A DNA stretch of 64,000 nucleotides from Panacibacter microcysteis (GTDB lineage Bacteria > Bacteroidota > Bacteroidia > Chitinophagales > Chitinophagaceae), in contig NZ_JADWYR010000003.1 in NCBI RefSeq assembly GCF_015831355.1, positions 62,001 through 126,000 of the forward strand, read 5' to 3'. The stretch's first letter is position 1; each line of letters opens with the position of its first letter. Below, in pieces: positions 17,339 through 25,274 of this stretch. Under the pieces are notes generated by a model. It was not told the DNA's origin. It saw only the letters and a list, made by a program, of their open reading frames with translations, and made no database searches. The translations under genes and the position numbers were made by a program.

Positions 17339-17716
17339 ATGGCAGACTTAAAAGCATTTGCTGAACAACTTGTTGGCTTAACAGTTAAAGAAGTTAACGA
17401 ATTAGCCAAAATCCTGAAAGATGAATATGGTATCGAACCTGCTGCTGCAGCTGTAGCTGTTGCTGCTCCTGCTGGTGGCGCTGCTGCCCCTGCTGCTGAA
17501 GAAAAAACTGCATTTGATGTAGTTCTGAAAGCTGCTGGTCCTAACAAACTTAACGTTGTAAAAATCGTTAAAGAATTAACCGGTCTTGGTCTTAAAGAAG
17601 CAAAAGATTTGGTTGATGGCGCTCCAAAACCAGTTAAAGAAGGCGTTTCTAAAGCAGAAGCTGCTGATCTTGAAGCTAAGCTGAAAGAAGCTGGTGCAGA
17701 AGTAGAAGTAAAATAA
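17339..17716 (+). CDS. rplL: 50S ribosomal protein L7/L12
   Basis: A 125-residue protein: the N-terminal dimerisation part [20 protein letters not shown], the flexible Ala/Gly hinge ([18 protein letters not shown]), and the C-terminal factor-binding domain with [18 protein letters not shown]. The ATG at 17339 gives the conventional start; a TTG nine bases earlier is unlikely. It is followed by a strong terminator and not by rpoB. Confidence 0.98.
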   Translation: MADLKAFAEQLVGLTVKEVNELAKILKDEYGIEPAAAAVAVAAPAGGAAAPAAEEKTAFDVVLKAAGPNKLNVVKIVKELTGLGLKEAKDLVDGAPKPVKEGVSKAEAADLEAKLKEAGAEVEVK

Positions 17717-17740
17717 TTACACACTACTTTATTTATAGAA

Positions 17741-17768
17741 CCTCATCGCCAAGCGATGAGGTTTTTTA
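17741..17768 (+). terminator. Intrinsic terminator after rplL
   Basis: CCTCATCGC - CAA - GCGATGAGG followed by TTTTTT, 25 nt after the rplL stop. It closes the ribosomal protein operon before any rpoBC gene. Confidence 0.92.
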
Positions 17769-17778
17769 TTTATGTACC

Positions 17779-17850
17779 AGGCAACAGGCTATGCATGAGG
17801 CACCTGTTGCGTCGCACACTTGTACTGTAAAGCTTTATTCGGCAGCTTAA
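17779..17850 (+). repeat. Intergenic palindromic repeat copy 7 (type A' core)
   Basis: The core GTTGCGTCGCACACTTGTAC is at 17806-17825, preceded by GCATGAGGCACCT. It lies just past the rplL terminator and before moeA. Confidence 0.85.
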
Positions 17851-17907
17851 CGCAGGGTCTGCGCATCTTTGTTACAGCCTGCTATTGTATAAGTAATAAA
17901 TTTGGTA

Positions 17908-19116
17908 ATGGTTACAGTTAAGCAGGCAGAAGAAATAATACTTGCACAAAGAAGAGATTACGGTACAGAACAATTGCACTTTGAAAATGCCATTGGTCGT
18001 GTACTGGCAGAAAACATAACAGCCGATCGCGATCTTCCGCCATACAACCGCGTTACAATGGATGGTATTGCCATACAGTTTAAGGCATACCAGGAAGGGC
18101 GCCGCGTATTCAGAATAGCAGGTACGCAGGCAGCAGGAGAAAAGCCAGTTGAATTGAACGACGCGGCAGACTGTGTAGAGATCATGACCGGTGCTGCATT
18201 GCCTGCAACTACCGATACGGTCGTCCGCTATGAAGATTTAATACTGGCTGATGGTTTTGCCACAATTACAACAGAAACAGTAACAAAAAATCAGAGCATA
18301 CATTTTAAAGGAAAGGATAAGCATCTGCATGATGTTGTTGTGGAAGCTAACCAGTTGATAACACCGGCTGTAATTCAGATGGCCGCAGCTGTTGGTAAAA
18401 ACTTTTTACAGGTTAAAAAACTGCCGAAAGTAGTGGTCATTTCTTCGGGCGATGAATTGGTTGAAGTAAATGAAACGCCCACGCCATACCAGGTAAGAAA
18501 ATCAAACAACTATACCATTAAGGCTTCATTGCAGCAATACGGTATTGATGCTGTTATGCTGCACATACCAGATGATGCAACTATAACCGCGCAGGTAATA
18601 GCCGATTCTTTGCTGCAATACGATGTAATTATTTTAAGTGGCGGTGTATCTGAAGGCAAGTTTGATTATATACCAAAGGCTTTGTCTGCATGCGGTGTAG
18701 ACAAACTGTTTCACAAAGTGCAGCAGCGGCCCGGCAAACCGTTTTGGTTTGGTACGCATAGCAAGGGCGTGCTTGTATTTGCATTTCCAGGTAACCCTGT
18801 TTCAACGTTTATGTGTTTACACCGTTATTTCGTTTTGTGGCTGCAGCATAACCTGCTTATTGCAAAGCCGGCTATGTACGCACGACTGGATACTGAATTT
18901 ACATTTAAGCCCGCCCTGCAATATTTTTTGCAGGTGCATTTGCGGTTGGATGAACAAGGAATATTGTTGGCCACACCTGTTGAAGGAAACGGATCAGGGG
19001 ATTTTGCCAATCTTATTTCAACAGATGCATTTATGGAACTTCCGCTGGAACAGGATAAATTTACCAAAGGAACTACGTACAGGATATGGCCATTTGCCCT
19101 GGCGGGTAAATGGTGA
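17908..19116 (+). CDS. moeA: Molybdopterin molybdenumtransferase MoeA
   Basis: A 402-residue MoeA, which inserts molybdate into adenylylated molybdopterin. Signs are the N-terminal LPPYNRVTMDGIAI, GEKPVELNDAADCVEIMTGA, VISSGDELVEV, the MoCF-domain ILSGGVSEGKFD and KPFWFGTH, and the domain IV tail. The ATG at 17908 is chosen over an in-frame TTG two codons earlier. It begins a molybdenum cofactor gene group with moaC, mobA and moeB, interrupted after moeA by repeat copy 8. Confidence 0.93.
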   Translation: MVTVKQAEEIILAQRRDYGTEQLHFENAIGRVLAENITADRDLPPYNRVTMDGIAIQFKAYQEGRRVFRIAGTQAAGEKPVELNDAADCVEIMTGAALPATTDTVVRYEDLILADGFATITTETVTKNQSIHFKGKDKHLHDVVVEANQLITPAVIQMAAAVGKNFLQVKKLPKVVVISSGDELVEVNETPTPYQVRKSNNYTIKASLQQYGIDAVMLHIPDDATITAQVIADSLLQYDVIILSGGVSEGKFDYIPKALSACGVDKLFHKVQQRPGKPFWFGTHSKGVLVFAFPGNPVSTFMCLHRYFVLWLQHNLLIAKPAMYARLDTEFTFKPALQYFLQVHLRLDEQGILLATPVEGNGSGDFANLISTDAFMELPLEQDKFTKGTTYRIWPFALAGKW

Positions 19117-19149
19117 AATGCAGCAGCTTTCACCGTGCTGAATAATGGA

Positions 19150-19203
19150 CCAAACGTACAAGTGAGTGACACAACAAAAGCTTAATAGTAGCAATACAGC
19201 CAA
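19150..19203 (-). repeat. Intergenic palindromic repeat copy 8 (type B core)
   Basis: The core GTACAAGTGAGTGACACAAC is at 19156-19175, followed by AAAAGCTTAATAGTAGCAAT and a degenerate stem partner ATACAGCC. It separates moeA from moaC. Confidence 0.83.
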
Positions 19204-19215
19204 GTACAAAATTAT

Positions 19216-19692
19216 ATGAGCGATTTTACACATATTGACGAGAAGGGTAAAGTAAAGATGGTTGACGTGGGTGAAAAAGTTATTTCATTACGCGTGGCAA
19301 AGGCGCAGAGCATCGTGTATCTGCCACAGGAAGTGCTTGTGAAAATGGTTGATGGCGATATACAAACGAAGAAAGGATCTGTATTTCAGACAGCGGTTAT
19401 TGCAGGCATTATGGCTGCAAAGAAAACCGGTGAACTGATTCCTTTGTGCCACCCGCTGGGACTTGAAAAATGCGACATCAGTATTCACGTGAATGAGTCA
19501 AACGAATTAGTGATCGAGTGCGTAACAGGTATTAGCGCAAAGACTGGTGTGGAAATGGAAGCATTGACGGGCGCAAGTGTTGCAGCACTAACGGTTTACG
19601 ATATGTGTAAGGCATTGAGCCATGATATTGTGATTAAGGAAACAAAGCTCATGGAAAAAACAGGAGGGAAGAATGATTTCAAAAGATCATAA
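19216..19692 (+). CDS. moaC: Cyclic pyranopterin monophosphate synthase MoaC
   Basis: A 158-residue MoaC, which with MoaA turns GTP into cyclic pyranopterin monophosphate. The conserved MVDVGEK, AGIMAAKKTGELIPLCHPL, GVEMEALTGASVAALTVYDM and IKETKLMEKTGGK motifs are all present. It overlaps the start of the mobA gene by 20 bp, so the two are co-translated. moaA is not in the window. Confidence 0.96.
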   Translation: MSDFTHIDEKGKVKMVDVGEKVISLRVAKAQSIVYLPQEVLVKMVDGDIQTKKGSVFQTAVIAGIMAAKKTGELIPLCHPLGLEKCDISIHVNESNELVIECVTGISAKTGVEMEALTGASVAALTVYDMCKALSHDIVIKETKLMEKTGGKNDFKRS

Positions 19693-20827
19693 AAAGCATG
19701 CAGCTATTGCAAGGCCGGCCATCGGAAACTTTAACCGTAATGAGTATGCTGTTTTGGGCACAACCTGCGCAAACGTGCAGGCATTATGTAATACAATTAT
19801 AAAGGCGCTTTCTGCAAAATACAAGTGTGCCTACGCAGATGCAGACCATAAAGACAAAATTGCTGCACTGCAGTCTCAACAAAGTTTTATAGAGTATACA
19901 GACAAGATTTCGTATAAAGAATTTCGCTACCAGCAGGAGCCGGACAAGTTTCAGCTACGCCAATTGTTTAATGATGCTGATCTTGTACTTGTAAACGGGA
20001 ACCACTACGAAGCTGCAAAACAGATAGTGGTGATTGATAAGATGAAAGAGGCGTCGTTACTGAAGCGTGTATCTCAATTAAGCAATGTACAACTGATACT
20101 GCTGCATGAAAACGCCGATGGCATTTTCGATTTTATAAAAGAAGCTGTTCCCCACTGGCAGCAACTGCCTTTACTGGCTCTGAAAGAAGCGCAAAACATT
20201 ACTGAATTTTTCGAAAAGCAACAGGAAAAAAATAAACCGTTGTTAAAGGGCCTGGTGCTGGCAGGTGGCAGGAGTGAGCGAATGGGATTCGACAAAACCG
20301 TGATAGCATGGCATGGAAAGGAACAACGAACCTATATGGCGGACCTGATGCGGCCTGTTTGCAACAGTGTTTTTATTTCATGCCGGCAGGAGCAGGTTGA
20401 GAACGTGAACAGCTATCCTGCCATTGCCGATAGCTTTACAGGTCTCGGACCCTTTGGTGCGATACTTTCTGCCTTTCGGGAAGATCCCGATGCTGCCTGG
20501 CTGGTGGTAGCTTCAGACCTTCCGTTGCTGGATAGTGATATGTTGAATTACCTCGTTCAGTACAGGGACGCTTCAAAGGTTGCCACCACATTTGAAAGTC
20601 CGCACGATGGTTTTCCTGAACCATTGATTACCATTTGGGAGCCCAAAGCTTACCCGCTATTGTTGTCGTTTCTTGGCCAGGGTTATTCATGCCCGAGAAA
20701 AGTACTGCGTAATGCCGATATAAAAATGATCAAGGCACCGCAACCGCTAAAGCTGATGAATGTAAACACAGAAGCCGAATTGCTGGAAGCAAAAAAAGTA
20801 ATGGACAATAAAACTGCACTTACCTGA
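19673..20827 (+). CDS. mobA: MobA-like nucleotidyltransferase with degenerate MobB-like N-terminus
   Basis: A 384-residue protein. The C-terminal half (from about residue 193) is a MobA-type NTP transferase with LVLAGGRSERMGFDK, VASDLPLLDSDML and FPEPLITIWEP; MobA links GMP to Mo-molybdopterin. The first about 185 residues resemble MobB in layout: YAVLGTTCANVQALCNTIIK in the place of the P-loop, then YADADHKD, and DADLVLVNGNHYEAAKQIVV like MobB's DLVLVEGFK region. The Walker A Gly-Lys-Thr is missing, so this domain probably does not bind GTP normally. The overlap with moaC and moeB puts it in the cofactor operon. Confidence 0.85.
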   Translation: MISKDHKKHAAIARPAIGNFNRNEYAVLGTTCANVQALCNTIIKALSAKYKCAYADADHKDKIAALQSQQSFIEYTDKISYKEFRYQQEPDKFQLRQLFNDADLVLVNGNHYEAAKQIVVIDKMKEASLLKRVSQLSNVQLILLHENADGIFDFIKEAVPHWQQLPLLALKEAQNITEFFEKQQEKNKPLLKGLVLAGGRSERMGFDKTVIAWHGKEQRTYMADLMRPVCNSVFISCRQEQVENVNSYPAIADSFTGLGPFGAILSAFREDPDAAWLVVASDLPLLDSDMLNYLVQYRDASKVATTFESPHDGFPEPLITIWEPKAYPLLLSFLGQGYSCPRKVLRNADIKMIKAPQPLKLMNVNTEAELLEAKKVMDNKTALT

Positions 20828-21885
20828 TGAATGCAGAACTGCTAAGATATAGCTGCCAGATAAACCTGCCTGGTTTTACAGAAACCGCGCAGCAAAAACT
20901 TAAGGATGCAAGCGTGTTGATTGTTGGTGCAGGCGGCCTGGGTTGCCCTTCTGCACAGTACCTTGCTGCTGCCGGTGTGGGTCGTATTTTTATTGCCGAT
21001 GATGACGTGGTTTCTATTGGTAACCTGCACAGGCAAATTTTATATACACCCGGAGAGGTAGGAAAAAAGAAAGCCGTCATTGCAGCGGCAAAATTGCAGC
21101 AACAAAATCCACAGGTAGTTATTACTCCGCTGGATGTACGTATCACTTCTGATAATGCGGCAGCAATCATCAGCAATGTTGATATTGTATTGGATGGTAC
21201 AGATAATTTCGATACCCGCTACCTGCTCAACGATGCCTGCGTTATCTTACACAAGCCACTTGTTTATGGAGCCATTTATCAGTATGAAGGACAGGTTGCT
21301 GTGTGGAATGTGCTCAATGCAGATGGCACACGCACGCCACACTACAGGGACGTGTTTCCTGAAGTGGATGCAGCGCAGATACCAAATTGTGCTGAAGGCG
21401 GTGTTATACCAACGCTGGCAGGTATTATTGGTTGTATGCAGGCCAACGAAGCAATAAAATTTATAACAGGAACAGGAGAAATACTGGCTGGCAAAATACT
21501 GGTATTTGATGCGCAGAGTATGCAGAGCCGTGTTATAAAAATTGGAAACACCAGTAAAACATTTGTAAACGAGTTACCCGAAACGTTTATGGTGCCCCTT
21601 ATTTCGATAGCAGCAGCAAAAACAGCGATCGATACAGAAACGCACCTGTTGATTGATGTGCGCACACAGGAAGAACGAGATAAATTTACCATTGGAGGGT
21701 TGCATTTTCCGGTAGCTATACTGGATGACCGTATTACAGAAATTCCACAGGATAAACCCATCATTTTTTACTGCCAGTCAGGTAAAAGGAGTGCGGAAGC
21801 TGTAAAGAAAATGAAGAAGCAAGCTGGTGCATGTGAAGTTTATTCTCTGGATGGAGGTATGAAAGCATGGATGGAAAACTTATAA
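20827..21885 (+). CDS. moeB: MoeB/ThiF-type sulfur-carrier adenylyltransferase with rhodanese domain
   Basis: A 352-residue E1-like enzyme that adenylates the C-terminal Gly of MoaD/ThiS-type carriers. The Rossmann nucleotide site is VLIVGAGGLGCPSAQYLAAAG, followed by GNLHRQILY and DGTDNFDTRYLLND; the conserved cysteine lies in PNCAEGGVIPTLAG. The last about 100 residues are a rhodanese domain with the active cysteine in FYCQSGKRS, supplying sulfur. Its ATG shares bases with the mobA stop (ATG inside TGATG), so translation is coupled. No moaD or moaE lies nearby. Confidence 0.93.
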   Translation: MNAELLRYSCQINLPGFTETAQQKLKDASVLIVGAGGLGCPSAQYLAAAGVGRIFIADDDVVSIGNLHRQILYTPGEVGKKKAVIAAAKLQQQNPQVVITPLDVRITSDNAAAIISNVDIVLDGTDNFDTRYLLNDACVILHKPLVYGAIYQYEGQVAVWNVLNADGTRTPHYRDVFPEVDAAQIPNCAEGGVIPTLAGIIGCMQANEAIKFITGTGEILAGKILVFDAQSMQSRVIKIGNTSKTFVNELPETFMVPLISIAAAKTAIDTETHLLIDVRTQEERDKFTIGGLHFPVAILDDRITEIPQDKPIIFYCQSGKRSAEAVKKMKKQAGACEVYSLDGGMKAWMENL

Positions 21886-21889
21886 CGGC

Positions 21890-23050
21890 ATGAATGAACA
21901 ACCTGCAGTATACTTTAAAGGACTACATGGCCTTCGGTTCTTTGCAGCGTTCTTTGTAATCATAGCTCATGCATCCACATTCATCACTACATCATCTCAC
22001 CCAAACATTACAGATTTCAGAGGCTGGTCATTGTTTGATAATGGCAGCCGTGCAGTGGATTTCTTTTTTGTATTGAGCGGGTTTCTCATCACCTCCCTGT
22101 TATTGCAGGAGCACCGTAGTACCGGTACAATAAGTGTCAAAAAATTTTACATCAGAAGAATACTGCGCATATGGCCATTGTATTACCTGGTTATATGCAT
22201 TGCCTTTGCCATTTTCCCATTTTTATCTGCAGTTTTTAATCTGTCAGCTGATCCTGGCCTGGGATGGCCACAGTTGTTATTGTTCCTGTTTATGTTGCCC
22301 AATACCACGTTTATGTTTGGCCCACAGGTGCTTCTCTCGCCGCTATGGTCTATTGGTGTTGAAGAACAGTTTTACCTGCTTATAGCGCCGGTAATAAAAT
22401 TCAGAAAGAAAAGGCTTGCAGCTATTTTCTTTGCGGTTATCGTTAGCAAGCTTATACTCAACCTGCTTGCTGATCACTTTTTTGCAGGCACACATGTAAG
22501 AAGCTTTTTGCTTGGTCTTCGTTTTGAAGTGATCAGTATCGGTTGCCTGGGTGCATTGCTGCTGCAAAGCAGGTATAAACGTTTGCTACAGCCGCTCTTT
22601 GGTTATGCCATGCAGGCATTAATGTTCTGTATACTTTTCAGTGCCCTGTTTTTTAACAAAGAACTCGAACACTCGTCGAACAGTATAGTGGCAGCATTAT
22701 CCTTCCTGTTATTCAGCAGTATTTACAATGGTGTTTTGATGGGCATAATTTTTTTATATGTACTGCTGTGCGTGTCTGTAAATAATAAAAGCTTCTTAAA
22801 TACAGAGGGCAAAGTATTAAATAAACTCGGCAATATTTCCTACGGTATGTATATGTTTCATGTAATGACCTCCTTTGTGGTAGCGGCAGTAATGAAACAT
22901 TTTTTCCTGCATGTTTCAACATGGATGGCAACGGTCATGTATTATGTACTTTGTGTTGCAGGTACAATGGCAGTGGCTTTTTTATCATATACTTTTTTTG
23001 AACGACGTTTTCTTTTGTTAAAAAAGCGTTTTGAGCAGCCACACGTATAA
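21890..23050 (+). CDS. Acyltransferase family 3 (OafA/YrhL-like) membrane protein
   Basis: A 386-residue membrane acyltransferase with about ten hydrophobic segments. It shows the family start FKGLHGLRFFAAFFVIIAHA with the catalytic His, AVDFFFVLSGFLITSLLL, and KKFYIRRILRIWPLYYL. Such enzymes O-acylate surface polysaccharides or lipids on the periplasmic side. It starts 4 bp after moeB, so it may be on the same transcript, though no link with cofactor synthesis is expected. Confidence 0.9.
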   Translation: MNEQPAVYFKGLHGLRFFAAFFVIIAHASTFITTSSHPNITDFRGWSLFDNGSRAVDFFFVLSGFLITSLLLQEHRSTGTISVKKFYIRRILRIWPLYYLVICIAFAIFPFLSAVFNLSADPGLGWPQLLLFLFMLPNTTFMFGPQVLLSPLWSIGVEEQFYLLIAPVIKFRKKRLAAIFFAVIVSKLILNLLADHFFAGTHVRSFLLGLRFEVISIGCLGALLLQSRYKRLLQPLFGYAMQALMFCILFSALFFNKELEHSSNSIVAALSFLLFSSIYNGVLMGIIFLYVLLCVSVNNKSFLNTEGKVLNKLGNISYGMYMFHVMTSFVVAAVMKHFFLHVSTWMATVMYYVLCVAGTMAVAFLSYTFFERRFLLLKKRFEQPHV

Positions 23051-23088
23051 CCACAACACACTGCAAACTTTTTTACCTTCGCCCTGTA

Positions 23089-24255
23089 ATGAAAAAGCCA
23101 CAACGCTATATTGCTCACTTTGATCTTGATTCTTTTTTTGTAAGCGTTGAAGTATTGAATAACCCGGAACTGAAGGATAAACCTGTAATTGTAGGTGGCA
23201 GCCGGGAACGTGGTGTGGTAGCCGCATGCAGTTATGCGGCAAGAAAATTTGGTGTACACTCTGCTATGCCAATGAAAAAAGCTTTGCAGCTTTGCCCGCA
23301 GGCAATACTGGTGCGTGGTTCAAGAGGTGATTACAGCCGTTACTCTCGCTGGGTTACAGAAATTATTGCTGCTAAAGCACCACTGTTTGAAAAAGCCAGT
23401 ATTGATGAGTTTTACATTGATCTTACAGGGATGGATAAATATTTCGACCCTTACCAGTGGACGATTGATTTAAGACAGGAAATTATTGCAAAGACCAAAT
23501 TGCCCATTTCTTTTGGTTTGTCAGCCAATAAACTGGTTTCTAAAATTGCCACTGATGAAGCCAAGCCCAACGGCTACCTGTTTGTACAACCCGGTAAAGA
23601 ACGGGAGTTCCTGGCGCCATTACCGGTAAATAAAATTCCGGGTGTGGGAGAGAGTACCCATATCGCTTTAAAAGAACTGGGTATAAAACTGATTGGGGAC
23701 ATTACGAAACATACCGCGGATGAACTTGAAAAAAAACTCGGTAAATGGGGCAGAGACCTCTGGCAAAAAGCCCATGGCATTCACTTTGGAGAAGTACATG
23801 CTTACCACGAAGCAAAATCAATTTCTACGGAAAATACCTTTGAGTCAAATACCAATAACACCGACTTTTTGCTGAGTGAACTGGTACGCATGACCGAGCG
23901 GGTGGGCTACGAGCTAAGGCAGGATGAAAAACTTACCGGTTGTATAGCGGTTAAGATCCGCTACCCGGATTTCGAAACAACTTCCAGGCAAACGACCATC
24001 AATTATACCTTGCGCGATGATGAGCTTATTCTTGCCGCCAAAGATCTCTTTCATAAACTTTACCGCAAAGGCCAGCCGGTACGGCTGCTGGGTGTGCGGT
24101 TAAGCGAGCTTACCAACCATGCCGTACAGGCAAGCCTTTTTGATGACGGTGAAAAGAAGAACAATCTTTACAAAGCCATTGATGATGTAAAGAACAAGTT
24201 TGGCAAAACATTTATTCAAAAAGGAAGAACGGTGCGCAAAGAGAAAGAAGACTGA
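23089..24255 (+). CDS. dinB: DNA polymerase IV (Y family)
   Basis: A 388-residue translesion polymerase. Catalytic acidic residues are in HFDLDSFFVSVE and ASIDEFYIDL; VVAACSYAARKFGVHSAM, the helix-hairpin-helix KIPGVGESTHIALKELG and a little-finger domain follow. QASLF near the end is a sliding-clamp binding motif. A near-match -7 box (TACCTTCG) sits about 10 nt before the ATG. The enzyme would be induced by DNA damage; no LexA box was recognised. Confidence 0.95.
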   Translation: MKKPQRYIAHFDLDSFFVSVEVLNNPELKDKPVIVGGSRERGVVAACSYAARKFGVHSAMPMKKALQLCPQAILVRGSRGDYSRYSRWVTEIIAAKAPLFEKASIDEFYIDLTGMDKYFDPYQWTIDLRQEIIAKTKLPISFGLSANKLVSKIATDEAKPNGYLFVQPGKEREFLAPLPVNKIPGVGESTHIALKELGIKLIGDITKHTADELEKKLGKWGRDLWQKAHGIHFGEVHAYHEAKSISTENTFESNTNNTDFLLSELVRMTERVGYELRQDEKLTGCIAVKIRYPDFETTSRQTTINYTLRDDELILAAKDLFHKLYRKGQPVRLLGVRLSELTNHAVQASLFDDGEKKNNLYKAIDDVKNKFGKTFIQKGRTVRKEKED

Positions 24256-24269
24256 GCATTGCCCAATAG

Positions 24270-24335
24270 TATTACCGGCCGTACAAGTGAGTGACACAAC
24301 CAAAGCTGCATAGTAGCAATGCAGCTCATTAACAA
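24270..24335 (-). repeat. Intergenic palindromic repeat copy 9 (type B core, perfect stem)
   Basis: The core GTACAAGTGAGTGACACAAC is at 24281-24300. Beside it, AGCTGCAT (24304-24311) - AGTAGCA - ATGCAGCT (24319-24326) is a perfect 8-bp stem with a 7-nt loop, the clearest form of the stem-loop in the family. An A-run follows. Confidence 0.92.
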
Positions 24336-24366
24336 AAAAATATTAGTCTACTTAATTGGTAGGCTA

Positions 24367-24374
24367 TATATTTG
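24367..24374 (+). promoter_or_regulatory. -7 box TATATTTG of the peroxiredoxin gene
   Basis: An exact TAnnTTTG match 20 nt before the ATG at 24395, directly after repeat copy 9. A -33 element at the expected distance is not clear. Confidence 0.55.
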
Positions 24375-24394
24375 CAATCCTAAAATCACAGACT

Positions 24395-25033
24395 ATGAGT
24401 TTACGTTTAGGCGATGAAGCGCCAAATTTCCAGGCAAAAACAACAGCGGGTGATATAGACTTTTACGAATATCTTGGCAATAGCTGGGGCATTTTATTTT
24501 CTCACCCTGCAGACTATACGCCGGTTTGTACTACTGAGCTGGGCCGTACCGCGTTATTGAATGAAGAGTTTGCAAAGCGCAATGTAAAAGTGCTTGCGGT
24601 AAGTGTAGATGCACTCGACAGCCATTTTGGATGGGTGAAAGATATCAATGAAACACAGCATTGCGATGTAACGTTCCCGATCATTGCCGACGAAGACCGT
24701 AAGGTTGCTACGTTGTATGACATGATCCATCCCAATGCTTCTGCAACTGCTACAGTTCGTTCGTTATTTGTGATAGGTCCAGATAAAAAGATTAAATTAA
24801 CCATTACATACCCGGCCTCTACCGGCCGCAATTTTCATGAGGTATTGCGTGTAATAGAATCATTGCAGTTAACCGCACAGCACAGCGTTGCAACGCCGGC
24901 TAACTGGGAGCATGGAGAGGATGTAATTGTTGTACCTGCGGTAAGCACAGAAGATGCCATCAAAAAGTTTCCCAAAGGTGTAAAAGTGGTTAAGCCATAC
25001 CTGCGTTATACACCACAACCAAATATTGATTAA
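24395..25033 (+). CDS. Peroxiredoxin, 1-Cys (Prx6) type
   Basis: A 212-residue thiol peroxidase that reduces hydrogen peroxide and organic peroxides. The peroxidatic cysteine is in SHPADYTPVCTTELGR, and the long C-terminal extension (GEDVIVVPAVSTEDAIKKFP) is typical of the Prx6/1-Cys class. The ATG at 24395 (MSLRLGDEAPNF) is chosen over an in-frame ATG at 24356 because the promoter box lies between them. It is monocistronic with its own terminator. Confidence 0.95.
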   Translation: MSLRLGDEAPNFQAKTTAGDIDFYEYLGNSWGILFSHPADYTPVCTTELGRTALLNEEFAKRNVKVLAVSVDALDSHFGWVKDINETQHCDVTFPIIADEDRKVATLYDMIHPNASATATVRSLFVIGPDKKIKLTITYPASTGRNFHEVLRVIESLQLTAQHSVATPANWEHGEDVIVVPAVSTEDAIKKFPKGVKVVKPYLRYTPQPNID

Positions 25034-25053
25034 TCAGTAATTGTTTTGTTATA

Positions 25054-25086
25054 CAAGCCCGGTTTTTACAGCCGGGTTTTTTATTT
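25054..25086 (+). terminator. Intrinsic terminator of the peroxiredoxin gene
   Basis: GCCCGG - TTTTTACA - GCCGGGTTTTTTA: a GC-rich stem followed by a T-run, 20 nt after the stop. Confidence 0.85.
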
Positions 25087-25129
25087 TGCGTAACCAGCAC
25101 AGTTGAAGATAACAGCAAAGTATTTTTAT

Positions 25130-25204
25130 GAAGCCGGCTGCATTGCTACTATTGGGCTTTGCTTGCGTCGCACTCTTGTACGGTAGCAGCAATATGCAGC
25201 ATGG
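25130..25204 (+). repeat. Intergenic palindromic repeat copy 10 (type A core)
   Basis: The core CTTGCGTCGCACTCTTGTAC is at 25162-25181. The left arm GCTGCATTGCTACTA and right arm TAGCAGCAATATGCAGC are complementary around the core. It reads through as a false N-terminal extension of the next gene. Confidence 0.88.
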
Positions 25205-25274
25205 TGCACCACGCTGCAACGGCACAAACATCCAAACAAGCCATCTTCTTTACTTAGCAAAAAACTGTTGTTTT

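Noticed and set aside
25128-25274. N-terminal extension of the DUF2961 lipoprotein
   Set aside because: It is translated repeat copy 10 and places the lipoprotein signal 50 residues inside the chain; the ATG at 25275 puts the signal at the start.
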